A stretch of 64,000 nucleotides of DNA from Pseudocercospora fijiensis CIRAD86 (Eukaryota; Ascomycota; Dothideomycetes; Mycosphaerellales; Mycosphaerellaceae): assembly GCF_000340215.1 (NCBI RefSeq), contig NW_006921551.1, positions 1 to 64,000 of the forward strand. The letters are read 5' to 3'. Shown piece by piece: positions 44,101-56,170 of the stretch. The notes under the pieces were generated by a model. The model ran no database searches, had not been told where the DNA came from, and saw only the letters and a list, made by a program, of their open reading frames with translations. A program made the position numbers and the translations under genes. Numbering within the stretch: the stretch's first letter is position 1; every line of letters starts with the position of its first letter.

Positions 44101-45480
44101 ATCTCGTTTAGCTTCCTATAATCTATATAGAAGCGCAGACCGCTACCCGGCTTCTTAACGAATAATACGGGTAAGGAATACTACGAGGTAGATACTTAAA
44201 TAAAGCCTTTATCGAGGTTGTCTCTTAAATAGTTATATAGGACTTCTAGCTCTTCGTACGATATACTATAGAGCGGACTATACGTCGTTTCCTTACCTTC
44301 GATAATATCGATATAGTAGTTCTACCCTAGTTAGTATAGTAGTAGCTTCTTTATATCTTCCTACGAGAACAACGTTAACCTACTATAGTAGTACTAAGGG
44401 ACCTTATCGGTAGGGTTAATATACTTCTTCTTAGCTATTTCTTTCTCTATATCTCGTAATAATATAGCGAATCCGACCGAGTCCTTCTTCTTTATTTGCT
44501 AGTGAAAGACCTATACGCTTATTAGGGCTATAGTTATACTAGTAACGTAAATAAGCAGAGGCGGTAAACGTCTTTATACTAGCAGCGGCGACGGATAGCA
44601 CGGAGGTAAGGGCGGAGATAAGAACTAAGTAGATCCTAATCGGCGTGTAAAGTAGTCACGCTATACGTAATACTTTCGTATTAAGTCGATAAGCTTTACT
44701 ATATTAGTATTATGTAATAGGTTATAAACTAGTTATTATTACTAATAGTACTATGTCGCTATAGGCTCGGTATAAGCTAGCGTGTCGGTATCTTCCTAAT
44801 CGGATAGGCCGTAGGTACGAACGATAGTATATAAGTCGTTATAGAGTTCCTTATAATAGTCGGAGTTAATCTATACTTAGTTAAGCTTCTAGTCGATACG
44901 AGAGTTGTATTTATTAAGCTAGGGTCGTCTAAGAATAATCGGGTAGTAACCTAGTATAGTAAGATAGAAGGCTCTATATTCGATATAGCCGTTAATATTA
45001 ACTATCGCTCTAGTATACTAAGTAATATCTGCTATAAAGCTACCGTTAAAGGTAGTTAATCTACGAGGCTTCTTTAAGTTATAGATAGGGAGCTAGTATT
45101 AGTATGCGTAATATAAGTCAATAAAAGATAAACTAGTATAACCGTAATTAACTATTACTAATAATTAATATTCGATATTATACCCTATATCTAGTATACT
45201 AGACTAAGGTTTATTATAAGCTATTAAAGTATAAGGCAAGACGAGATATTAATTATCGCCCTCGGGTATAATACTTCCTAATAATACTAATAAACTAATC
45301 TTTAAATCCTTCTACTATTAATATTTCTTCCTACAATTATAGTATAGGTCCTTTAGAAATAACGGTATAGGTATAATTATAGGTAACTCTATTAGTATAG
45401 GCTCTTAAGCGCGACTTTGCTTAAGAGCTATACTTTTCCCTCCTTATTACTACTCTCGGCGGTAGGCTTATCGTTTATAG
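41150..45480 (-). pseudogene. Gypsy B pol: RT, RNase H, integrase, chromodomain
   Basis: Minus strand. RT: SPLYSISYEELEVLYNYL (about 44280-44225), [19 protein letters not shown] (about 44135-44080), GLFEYRVILFRLYN and TAYLDNILIYSN (about 43850-43815; YLDD is YLDN by RIP). RNase H: IIETDASNYITAGII (about 43400-43355), [16 protein letters not shown]. Then a linker carrying the telomere-type tracts (42744-42904). Integrase: NLILVIVDRLTKIRYFILF (about 42175-42118), DTITSDRSTQFIS, S*SDKLTKRLNEVIKGYL. Chromodomain: EVERILDIKRKGKNI*YKVK (about 41320-41260), with ENVTNTLEVVEDYY. A complete chromovirus pol order with many RIP stops. Confidence 0.88.
42744..42904. repeat. Telomere-type CCCTAA tracts in Gypsy B pol
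   Basis: Five units (one GCCTAA variant) at 42744-42773 and eight perfect CCCTAA units at 42857-42904, separated by ~83 bp that itself starts with GGGTTA and ends CTTAGGGTTACG. On the coding strand the second tract reads as repeated Arg-Val, so the hexamers keep the frame. Confidence 0.95.
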
Positions 45481-47420
45481 GAGGTAGGTTAGTTAGAGTA
45501 GTAATAGTACCGAAGGCGGAAACGTTAGTATTTAGATAATTACTATAACCTTAGGCGCGGCGAATAAGCTCTAGATAAGTAGTATTAGAGTAGACGTAGT
45601 TACTACTATAGAAGCGGTATAAACCCTCGCGGCGGCGGCGATCTCTCTTTTTAAGTATTACGCGACGACGATTACCCTAACCCTAACCCTAACCCTAACC
45701 CTAAGTAGCGGAGAGGTCTATAGCGTCTAGGTTACGGACAGTCGTAGCTATAGTCGTAGTAGTACTAGTATTATTATTATTAGTAGAGGTAAACTGTTCT
45801 TAGTTATTATAGGGAGCGATATATCCTTATAGAGCGTACTAGTTATTAGAGCCGCTAGCATTATTATTACCGCGGTTATTATACGAGCTAGAGTTAGAGC
45901 CTTAGTTAGCGGTATTACTAGAGCTAGGCTTAGTATTATCGCGACTACTCTCTACGCGATACTAGTAGAGTCGGTTATCGATAATAGTTAAGCGTCGATA
46001 TAATACTAAGAAGTTAATAGGCTTATTATATATATTACTAAGCGCTACTTTTAATTCGGAAGATAGTCTACGCTTTAGAGCGTTAACTTAAGCTCGGCCT
46101 TTATAACTAAGTAAGGCGTTAAGTCGATTAAACTTAGTAAAGTAGTAAGCGAACTCCTTATTCTTCTACTTTAAGTTATCTAGCTTATAACTAGTAGTAG
46201 CGACTTTATTAGGATCGCCGAAGGTATTAACTAGTAAGTTACGGAAGTTATCGAGGTTATCGAAATCTACGATTACGCCCTATTTATCGTAATAGACGTA
46301 TAGCTAGACTATCGAGCGGGCTTTGCTAGTAGTACGACTATACGTATATATTAACTAGTTCTATAGCGTCGGAAAGCGATTATTATTAATCGTTAACTTA
46401 ATCGTAAGCTCGGTAAGAAAAGGCTTTAACTTCTTATAGTCTCTATCGTATTTCTCTAGATCTAAGTACTTCTCGCTTTTACTATATCTAATATTATCGT
46501 TATCGTAATTGCGGCTAAAGCGAGGGTAGCGAAGAGGCTCTAGTTAATCGCAAGAGCGTAGCTCTAGGCTATAACCCTAGTCGTCGTTAAGGTTAAAGGG
46601 ATTATTACGACTATTAGGATTAGCGTCTAGTTAACCGAAGTATAAGTAGCTAAGATAGTCGAAGGTAGTATAAGGTCGACGAGGAGTACTATCTCCTAGT
46701 ATAGTATCCCTAGATACTAGGTAAGTATTAAATAGGCGACGGAATAAGGATCGGCTATTATTTAGCATAGGTCCTTAGCCGTTCGGATTACGTAATAAGG
46801 ATGCTTTAGTATTATAGCGGGTACGAGCGGCTTATTCGCTAGCTCGGCGGGCGATATCCTCTATAAAAGACTACTATTATTGTAGGCGTACGGCTTGCTA
46901 AGCGAGATTATTACGCTACTAATACGCGATATTTAGTATATTACGTACTAATTCGGCGGCTTAGCGTTAGTATTCTACTTCGGTATAGGCCTACGCTAAT
47001 TCGCTATTAGGGTAGGTATTAGTCTTATAACAAGTACGTTATACCTGTTTAAGTGCTTCTATCTCTTACTAGTATTACTATCGAAGAGTAGCTACTAACT
47101 AATAAAGCTCGGTTATACGCTAGAATATATATTCGGAGACGTCCTACTCGTTTAACCTACGGAAGAGCTACTAGAAGTCCTAGAGATTACTAGGTAGGGG
47201 CTATTATAGTACGCTATTAATATCTACGAGACTAGGTCGTAGACCCTATAGTAGTTGTAGCTCTAGTATACCGTTTAACTAGGCACTAGCCGTTCCTACG
47301 TAGTTAGGCGTATTTATATACTTAGAGCCGCTATCTTAATCGGTAGGCGGTACTAAAGGATTTATAGCGAATTAGCGGTATTACTACGGGCGAGTAGCTT
47401 ACTTTACTTAATATAGATTA
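45480..47420 (-). pseudogene. Gypsy B gag and protease region
   Basis: The minus-strand reading has a central gag-like region rich in charged residues (46900-46000), followed by an Asn/Ser/Thr-rich stretch (45900-45740: NNNNTSTTTT and GNNNASGSNN) and the third CCCTAA tract. Protease and linker lie around 45500-44500 but no active-site motif survives clearly. Assignment rests mainly on position between LTR and RT. Confidence 0.55.
45675..45704. repeat. Telomere-type CCCTAA tract in Gypsy B gag (5 units)
   Basis: Five perfect units. The homologous site in Gypsy C has eight (58596-58643). Confidence 0.95.
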
Positions 47421-47577
47421 GTATATAGGTCTTAATACGATATAAGGTTTGTTAGCGCTATCGTATAACGAGAAGCGTAAAAGGGCGATAGTAATCGCCG
47501 GCGATATAATAATTCTTCGTATAAATAAGCGATAGTACCTACGACGTTATCGTAGGTAATAAAGGAACTCGTTATTC

Positions 47578-47755
47578 TATTAAGATATTAATTAAAAGGC
47601 TATCTAAATTAATAACGAGTTAAAGAAGGAAGAGAGAGAGAGCCTCTCTCGCGGAAGAGGCTTTTATCTACTCGGCGGATGCCTTAGGCATCAAGTTACG
47701 TAACCTAAAGTTACGTAATCTCGAATTTTATATACAAGTCGCTAAGATCGTAACA
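47578..47755 (-). repeat. 5' LTR of Gypsy B (right)
   Basis: 178 bp, TATTAAGATATTAATTAAAA ... GTAACA; followed by the second AACTC. Confidence 0.92.
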
Positions 47756-47760
47756 AACTC

Positions 47761-48909
47761 TAAATACTACATCGGCCGTAATACCCCCGATATCTACGTA
47801 AGCCTTATACTTATTTATACTTTTTATACAAGTTCGACCTAATAGAATCTAATACGACCTAGAATAGTCGAGAAAACTAGCTAATACTAGCTAGAACCTC
47901 AAATATTCTAATACAAATATTTTAATGTCCCTATTTAAGATTTAAGTAACGTACGGCCGCGCCTACGCTATATACGCGAACATTATAATTTGTAATACTA
48001 GAATATTTAGCTCTAGGGTCTAGGTCGCTCGGGCGGACAATCCGGTAAAAGATGTTTCCGGAATAATTTTAGAATCGACTTACTAGGCCTAGATCGTAGG
48101 TTACTAGTAAGTAAAATAATAGGATAGCTCTAATAGTATACTCGATTATAGTTTCTAAATCTATCCCTAACCCTATCGCCCTTAGTAAGCGGTCTAGGTC
48201 GCTCGGGCGGACAATTCGGTAAAAGATATTTCCGGAATAATTTTAGAATCGGTTAGGGTACTTAGATAGTAAGTTTCTATTAGGGAGAATAGTATAAGTG
48301 CTCTAATAGTATACTAAAATTAAGGGTTTAAAACTTATCCCTAACCCTATCGCCCTTAGTAAGCGGTCTAGGTCGCTCGGGCGGACAATCCGGTAAAAGA
48401 TATTTCCGGAATAATTTTAGAATCGTTTAGGGTACTTAGATAGTAAGTTTCTATTAAGGAAAATAGTATAAGTGCCCTAGTAGTATACTAGATTAAACTT
48501 TTAGTACTTAGCCTTAACCCTATACGACTAATTCCGCCGTTCTAATATCGTAGATACTTTAAATAAATCTCTCCGGTCCTACCCTATCTATTAACCTTAC
48601 TAGATAGTAAGGACTAATATCCTAGAATTTCCGACTTATTTCTATAGGCACTTAGTACTAGATCTAGTAGTAGAACTATACCCCACTACCCGATTGCGTA
48701 CTTAGAACGTAGAAATAATACTATCGTCTCCGAGACCCTTTATTTCTTTACCTAGAGATTTTAATCGAATTACTTAGAAACCCTAGCTAATTCAGATAAA
48801 AGCTAAGTACTAAATATAGTACTAGGGTACTTAGAACCTTAGTATTACTAGTATAATACTCCTAGGTCGTAGTAGAACGCGTAGTACTCCGAGTCGGCTT
48901 CTAGAACTC
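47761..48909. repeat. End of array unit 3 and main part of unit 4
   Basis: 47761-47789 completes unit 3; 47790-48909 is unit 4 up to the Gypsy C target site, with three subrepeats. Confidence 0.88.
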
Positions 48910-49087
48910 TATTAAGATATTAATTAAGAGGCTATCTAAATTAATAACGAGTTAAAGAAGGAAGAGAGAGAGAGCCTCTCTCGCGGAAGAGGCTTTTATC
49001 CGCTCGGCGGATGCCTTAGGTATCAAGTTACGTAACCTAAAGTTACGTAATCTCGAATTTTATATATAAGTCGCTAAGATCGTAATA
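48910..49087 (-). repeat. 3' LTR of Gypsy C (left)
   Basis: 178 bp, nearly identical to the left LTR of Gypsy B (40844-41021), closer than to its own right LTR at the ATATATAAG/ATATACAAG position, as expected from segmental duplication. Confidence 0.9.
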
Positions 49088-49219
49088 GTGCTCTCCCCCT
49101 TTATAGGCGACGTCTACGGCGCTTTACTTACTTATTGCTAAAGTATTACGATTATAGCGACTAATAGTAGAGCGCTTAGTCGCGTTAGTATCGCGGAGTT
49201 AGTAATACGCGGCGGTCGC

Positions 49220-51278
49220 GGTTTACGCGGGTATCGAGTATAATAATCTTCTACTACTTCTAGCGTATTAGTAACATTCTCGGCGATTTCCTATATAGGT
49301 TTATTATATCTAATCTACTTTACTTTATACTAAATGTTCTTACCCTTTCCTTTTATATCTAGTATCTATTCTACTTCCTATTCCTTATCTCTATCGATAA
49401 CTAGTAGTAGCGGCGGCTTATACTATTAACTAGGTATACCTATCTTCGGTGCTAGGGTTAGTAACGAGGTATAAAAGACATTATATACGCGCATTAAGTT
49501 TAGTAGCTTTAATTAGTAAGCGTACGGTAATACGACTTTAACGATCTTATATAGTCTAGAGTTCTTAACGTCGAGCTTAGCGTTTAGTCGATCGGTACTT
49601 ATTCCTTTAAGCGATAAGAAGACTTTATTACTAACGCGATAAATAGAAGTAGGTCGGCGATATTAGTTAGCTAAGTCTTCTATTCGAGATTGTTAATACT
49701 ATATCTATTTAATAAGATATATCTTAAGGCTTTATAAGTAATCGATCTAGGCTTAAGTATTGTAGTCTAGTAGTAGATCTTCCTCTAGTAGAGTTAAAGA
49801 TTTACTTCTAAGACGAGGATTATAACTATAACTAGCTTAGAATAGTAACAATCTAGTAGTTTCGGAACGAGCGTTATTTATTATAAACTTAGCGATAGGG
49901 AGCTAGAGGCTCTAGTCGTCTTACTTATAGTTTATATATAACCGGAGGTATCCTTCGATAACTTCGTTTAGACGTTTAGTCTATTTATTAGATTAAAGGT
50001 AACGAGCGGTCGATAGGTTACGTTTAATATATAAGCGCTTATATAAGTAGTTCTAGAATTTAGAGATAAACTACGTACTACGGTCGGAAGTAATAGTATC
50101 TAAGAGGCTATAAAGTTTCTATATATAAGTAAGGTAGGTATTAGCGACTACTTAAGCGTTTAAGTATCCTTCTTTATATATAAATAGTATAAAGTAACGT
50201 ATCTTAGTTAATCGGTCGACGATAACGAGGATTAAGTTATACCTAAAGCTAGCGAATAGACTAGTAATAAAATCTATCGTTACGCTCTTCTATTAAGTAG
50301 TCGGTATAGATAGAGGTCGAAGAAGTCCTTATTTAGCTTATTTTAAGGATTTAGTCTAGAAATAGATATAGTAGGCGCTAATATATTATTTAATATCCTT
50401 ACGTATTTATAGCTAGTAGTAGCTATAGCTAATAAGGTAGAACGTTTTTATAATACTAGGATAGCTAGCGGCGGAATAGTCGTAGTATATATAGATAATA
50501 TTAGTATAAAGCGACTTATCTATTTCCTTAGTATCTAGTATATAAAGATAGTTATAGTAGAATAGAAAGTTATTCTTAATTTCGTAATCTAAAGGAGATA
50601 ATAGGAGATTATTAGAAGGCTCTACTCTACTATAGAGATATCCTTTTACTTATTAGAAGAGGGTATCTTTAATCGAGGTATTTCGAATTCGCTTAGTAAT
50701 ATCCTTAGCGTCGATAAAAGTCTCGGTACTAAGAGTCTCTATAGTAAATATAACCTTACCGTTATTCGTAGTATCGATACGGGCCTTCGTAAATTAGAAT
50801 TTATCGTAACCCTAACCCTAACCCTAAGGGTTATTATCGTAAAAAACGCGAGAGTCGCGAAATCGTCCGTTTCTTCGAGAATTACAGTTATTTACCTTAG
50901 GGTTACGCAACCCTAACCCTAACCCTAACCCTAAGGAAAAGATTTTATATACGGCGGATCGGAGGTCTATAGCTAGATTATATAGCTTTAGTATAAGCTA
51001 GTAGTTATATTTAATACGTAGGTCCTTAGCTAATAAAGATAGGTTAGCGGAGCGGCGTATAAGCGAGTTTAGCTTAGCTTCTTATCTATCTAGATAGTAC
51101 GTAATCTCGAAGTTAAATCTACTAAGGAACTTACTCTAGTAGGCTAAGCGGCGATTAAGTTACTTAGTAGATATATAGAATTATAGGTTATAGTAATCGG
51201 TAATAATATAGATAGGCTCTTCGTTAGATCGGTAGCCTTCTAATTTAGGTCTCTATAATTTAAAGGCTTTAATAATAG
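49220..51278 (-). pseudogene. Gypsy C pol, 3' half (integrase and chromodomain)
   Basis: Collinear with 41150-43245 of Gypsy B: chromodomain at about 49385-49245, integrase at about 50240-49950, telomere-type tracts at 50810-50827 and 50911-50934. Interrupted at 51278 by the LINE inside the RNase H region. Confidence 0.85.
50810..50934. repeat. Telomere-type CCCTAA tracts in Gypsy C pol
   Basis: Three units at 50810-50827 and four at 50911-50934, where Gypsy B has five and eight. Flanking sequence is nearly identical. Confidence 0.95.
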
Positions 51279-51399
51279 ATAGATAGATATTTCATTTGCC
51301 TATTATAGTGCCTTTCGGCCTATATAGGACTGTTTCTATATATTGTTTTAGGTAGGAAACCAACTTATTAGTAAAAACCTCCCTCCTATCCTACTTATA

Positions 51400-54300
51400 A
51401 GTACTAATCTTCCTCGTTTCCTTGTTTTCCTTCCTCTAGGGTATACTAGTATTATAGTTATTACCTTCTAACTACCTTGCCTACTACCCTACCCTTCTTT
51501 CCCCCTCTTCTTCCCTCCTTCTTATCTACTCCTTAGTTTCCCTTACTAGTGCGAATTGTTATACAAATCCCTATTTAATAATCTACTTTACTATCCTCTT
51601 TAGATCTTCTTTGCTCTAGATTAGCTTGTCGTATTCCCTTTCTATTGCTTTTAGTCTCTAATTACTTCTACCTTCTAACTATTAAGGGTAGACTAGTAGT
51701 ATATACTTAGGGTTCTAAGATTAGTAGCTATATTAGTAAGCTCTACTTTCAATTCCTAGGACGTTTCTTCTAAATAGGTAAGATCTAAGTCTAATATGTT
51801 TAGATCTGATTTAGATAGCTAGGCTTGCCTCGGCCCTATTTAGGTCCTTATAGAGCTAGTAGTTGTATTAACCAAATTTGATTAGTACCTTTAGGGTTCC
51901 TAGCCTAACTTGTATTTTGTTCTATTCCTATTCCTATAGGTATCTAGTAATTGATTCTACTAGGCTTTGTTTCTCTCCCTTTAGCTTATCTTCCTTTAGC
52001 CTTGTATTTAGTCCCTAAAGCTCTTTCTCTAGTATTTCTCTTATTAAGACTCTATATTGCTCTAGGTCTTTGACTTTCTAGGGAGTTATTTGTAGTCTAT
52101 CTCGCCTCCTAGTCCTAATATACTAGGCTTTTATCTTGTCTAGTGCCTTTTAGATAGTCTATTAGGCTAGGTATTCTATTGTCTTTGCTATATATTAGTA
52201 TCTTAGTCCCTTAAAGTATTGTTTAACTAGTAGGATCCCTAATTCCATTTCTACTACCCTTATTAGTATAGTTTTATATGCTCCTAGGATTTTCTTTAGG
52301 CTTTAGGTTTAGGACCTGCTAACTAGTTACTTAATCCTCTTTAGTGTTTTCTCTTAGGCTGTCTATATCTGTGCTCTATATAGTATTGCTAGCTTGATAA
52401 TTGCTTTATATATAACTTTAGCTTTCTCGAATGTAGCCCCCTATATAGAGGCTATAAGCCTATTAATAGATTGTATGTTAGTATCTGCCATCTGCTTTGC
52501 CTTCTTTACTTATAGTCCCTAATTCAGTTTTAGATCTAGCTAGATCCCTAGTACCCTAAGCTCTACTAATAGTTAGGTTTCAAAGCCTTAGATAGTGATT
52601 GATTGCTTTATATTATAGGTTGATTTAGCCTTACTAAAGTAGATAAGCTAGTACTTTTCTAAGGCGAATTTTGCTCTATGCCTCCTTGCCTATTTTTTAT
52701 ACTCCTAGTGCTTCTCTTCTAGGATCTTGCAGTTAGTTTCTATTGTCTTAGACTAGGCTAGGATGTTTGTATTATCTATAAACCCTAATGCTAATATGTT
52801 TTTTGATTCTAGGAGTAGGAGTAGGTCTACTATAAAGATAAGGAAGAGGATTAGGGAGAGTATTAATCCTTAGGGGATTCCCTTTTTAGTTAGTATTAGG
52901 TCTAATTTGAATTTGCCTAGAATAAGCTATATTGATCTTTCCTATAGGAAGGACTAGATAAATTGGACTATCTAGTTTAGTATAGCTTTCTGTTTAAGTA
53001 TATATAGGAGCCTTTTATAGGAGATATTATTAAAGGCTCCTAAGATATCGAGGGAGAGGAGGGTTGCTACCTAGTTTTAACTATAGTACTAGATATGCTT
53101 AATCTGTTCTGTAATTAGTTCTATAGCTATTAGTATTAACCTCTTCTCTCTTCCTTCTATCTAGCCTTTAGGAAGGATATTCCTTTCCTCGGTAAAGGTT
53201 GTTAGCCTTTTAGCGATAATTTTTTCTAGTACCTTGCCTATTGTATTAAGTAGGGCTATTAGTCTATAGGCCTTAAGCTATATATAGTCTTCCTTCTAGG
53301 GCTTCCTTAGTACTACTGTTAGGGACTTCCTAAATAGTCTTAGGTAGTGTCCTAGTGCTAGGCTTTATAAAAAGATATTAGCTAGTACTAGGGCTAGCCC
53401 CTTCCTATATACTTTTAGAAGTTTGTTATAGATCTTGTCTTCTCCTAGTGCCTTATTGCCTAGAATTTTCTTTAGGATCCTTTTAATAGTTTCGGGTTTG
53501 ACCTAGGTGTCTCTTAGTATGCCTAGTAGTAGAGTCTCTTATTCTTTCTCCTTTATATCTAATAGGTCTGCTTATACTTTTCTATAGAAGAAGTGTTAGC
53601 CTAGGGCTCTTGCTTTCCCTTCTATTATAGTCTATATTTGTCCTTATTAGTCTATAATATCCGGGAATTGTAGTAGTATATCCTTATCCTATTTAGGTCT
53701 CCTTACCTATTTAGCTATCCTCTATATCTCCTCTAGTTTCTTTATAATTATTCCTATTATAGATCTCTATTCTTATATCTTGTCTTTCTAGATCTAGATC
53801 TTCTTTTCCTAGCAGGCTTTATTATAGTTGTCCTATACTTCCTAGGTATAGGTTTGTATCTACTGCCTCCTAGCCTTCCTTACTGCTTTAACCTTCCTTA
53901 TATACTTACTAGTCTAGTATAGCTGCTAGTATAGTAAATATTTCTTTGCTAGGGTATACTTTCTAGCTACCTGTTTTAGGATTCCTATTAGTTCTTCTAC
54001 TGCCTTATTAATGTCCTCTAGCCTTAGTAGGTGCTTTATTAAGAGTTCCTCTAGTTTTAGGTCCCTTTCTAGTTCCTCCCTAATCCTGCCCTATTAGGTA
54101 CTTTTCTAGTTAAGCTTCTCCTCTAGTTCCCTTTCCTAATTAGCTTAGACATTTAGCTTAATCTATACCGGGAAGTGGTCTAATAATTCTTCTAGTTCCT
54201 AGTTGACCCTATATCTTATAATCCTGTTCCTAATCTAATATAATATAAAGTATAGGTCTAGTGTGCTACTGCTTCCTCTTGCCTCCTAAGTAATTAGTCC

Positions 54301-54950
54301 CTTTAGGGTAATAATTTCTATTCCTTCCCTCTCTAATATATTAATTAGTCTTCCTACTAGGAAGTAGTAAGCTAGGGTAAAGTCTAAGCCCTAGAGGGGG
54401 TAGTAGAGGTTGAAATCCCTAAGTAGGATTTAGTAGGTGTTCCCCTAGATAACTCTAGGTAGTCTTTCTAGGGTTTTTAGTTAGGTACTGCTTCTTAAGT
54501 CTAGTAGTAGGTTGTATATATAGTAGACTTAGAGTGTACCTTAGGATGTCTCTACTTAAACTAATATTAGGTCCCTATCCTCCTATAGTATAGCCTGCTA
54601 GGTTTCTATATCTATCTCCTTACTAATATAGATGTATATCCTTAGGGCTCCCTAGTTGTAGATAATTAGGTAGTATCTTAGGTCTTTAACTGTTGCTAGT
54701 CTCTTTATATATAGGTTGAGCTAGGGCTCTTAGATTGTAATAATATAATGTTCTTTTAGGTTTAGTACTTAAAGGAAGCTCCTCTATACCTTGTCTTTGC
54801 TCTTGTTAATATTGTACTATATAATGTTTAGTAATGTTGCAATGTTTATTAGGTTTTATCTATTTCATTTCCCTATAAGTTTTCCTTTAGTCTTCCCTTA
54901 CTTTAGACTAACATTTAACTAAGCTTTATCTACCCTGCTTCTTTTCCTAT
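51400..54950 (-). pseudogene. LINE ORF2: endonuclease and reverse transcriptase
   Basis: Minus strand. The RT has LTKKGIPQGLI (about 52895-52863), LILFLIFIVDLLLL (about 52855-52810) and ALGFIDNTNILA (about 52795-52755), the FADD-type box with the second Asp read as Asn (GAC to AAC). The upstream part (about 54950-53900) should be the APE-type endonuclease; I place it by order rather than by a clear catalytic motif. About 51400-52400 is the C-terminal part after RT, with no visible RNase H motif. Many TAG/TAA stops. Tad1 is the usual fungal LINE clade with this layout, but I have not aligned it. Confidence 0.75.
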
Positions 54951-54989
54951 AATATTAAGGTATCTTAGTCTCCCTAGTTGCTAGTAGCT

Positions 54990-56140
54990 CTCTTGTGCTA
55001 GTAAGGCCCTAAATGTAAACCTATTATCTTGCCTAGACCTCTTTTATAGCACTTAGCTAGGTTGCTTCTATACCTAGCTGCCCTAGCTTGTTATATATCT
55101 TTTTAGTATATTGATTCTAGCTTCCTTTGCCTTCCTAGCTGCCTATATTCTTACTAGGCATTCCTTCGCCTAAGAGGGGTGTCTTTTAGTGTAGTATGTA
55201 TATCTTGCTTCTCCCTTGTATGCTTTGTATTCTTTAACCTAGTAATCCCCTATATAATAGGAGTAGGTGTCGGTTGTCTTTATATACTTAGCTGCTAAGT
55301 GTCTATAGTATTGATATTTAAAGCACTATATTATCCTATAGTTGCTTCTATATATCTCTATTTCTAATCTTTTAAAGTCCTAGAATAACCCCTAGTCTAG
55401 TACTATATTAGCTTGCTCTATACTCCCTACCTAAATAATTAGGGAAGACTGCTTCTTAGTCTCTTCGATTTTCCTTTTAATCTATACTACTTTTGTAATC
55501 TTTAGGCCTAGGCATATAGCTTAGTTTTGTCTCTATAGGCTCTTAATATCCTATTCTTCCTTAAAGCTTCTTGTTATACTATAGGCTATAATTATAAATT
55601 GCTGTTAGGAGACCTTTGCTATTTTCCCTATCTTAGTTGTCTATTCTTTTTATGTTTCTAGCTTCTTTTTGTCCTGCTCTTGTGCTATAAATAGCTTAAT
55701 TACCCCTTTACCTTCGTTCCTAGCCCTAATTACCTCTTTAACTATAATTCTTTCTACAATCTCTTTCCCTATAAGTCCTTAGATTTCCTTTTGCTCCTAT
55801 AGGTCCGTAATATAGACTCTAACTACTATCCTCGGGGGTTTTAGCGCCTCCTAACTAGCTACTGCTACCTAGGTACGGTAGTTTAGGCTTGTCTCCTATT
55901 GTTTCTTCGTAATCTTTGCTACGACTATATTAGCTACCTTTGTGATTACGTAGCTTGCCTAGTTGTAGATTGCTTTCAGTCCTCTAAGGAGTTCTAAGAT
56001 TATTATCCTATATGCCCTCTTAGGGGTTCTTCTATCTTCTGCCTTTAGCACCTCCTCTACCCTCGTATATAGTGCTTTCTATTCGTCCTCCCTTCCTTCT
56101 TAACTATCTTCCCTTCGTCTCTAATTATTCGCTACTATTT
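54990..56140 (-). pseudogene. LINE ORF1 (gag-like) with zinc knuckles
   Basis: The minus strand shows, near 55330-55285, CFKYQYYRHLAAKY, fitting C-x2-C-x4-H-x4-C with two Cys read as Tyr, then near 55265-55225 YSYYIGDY*VKEY, fitting a second C-x2-C-x3-H-x4-C knuckle. The upstream part is Lys/Glu-rich. Tandem knuckles at the ORF1 C-terminus are typical of Tad1-like LINEs. Confidence 0.65.
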
Positions 56141-56170
56141 TCTCGGTTAATGTATAGGCTTTAATAATAG

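Larger units (their letters stand above)
40844..47755 (-). mobile_element. Gypsy B: complete chromovirus LTR retrotransposon (6,912 bp)
   Basis: 178-bp LTRs (40844-41021 and 47578-47755) and target duplication AACTC (40839-40843 and 47756-47760). LTRs read TATTAAGATATTAATTAAG ... GATCGTAACA and include a hairpin AGAGAGCCTCTCTCGCGG. Minus-strand gag-pol ends in a chromodomain. Heavily RIP-mutated on both strands. Contains three telomere-type CCCTAA tracts. A duplicate (Gypsy C) lies 8,066 bp downstream. Confidence 0.94.
51279..56155 (-). mobile_element. Tad1-like LINE (non-LTR retrotransposon), 4,877 bp
   Basis: It is flanked by a 15-bp target duplication AGGCTTTAATAATAG (51264-51278 and 56156-56170). 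It is read on the minus strand and its 3' tail is a short ATCT microsatellite (ATAGATAGAT at 51279) rather than poly(A). It encodes an ORF1 with zinc knuckles and an ORF2 with endonuclease and RT. RIP is strongly strand-biased. It is younger than Gypsy C. Confidence 0.9.
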
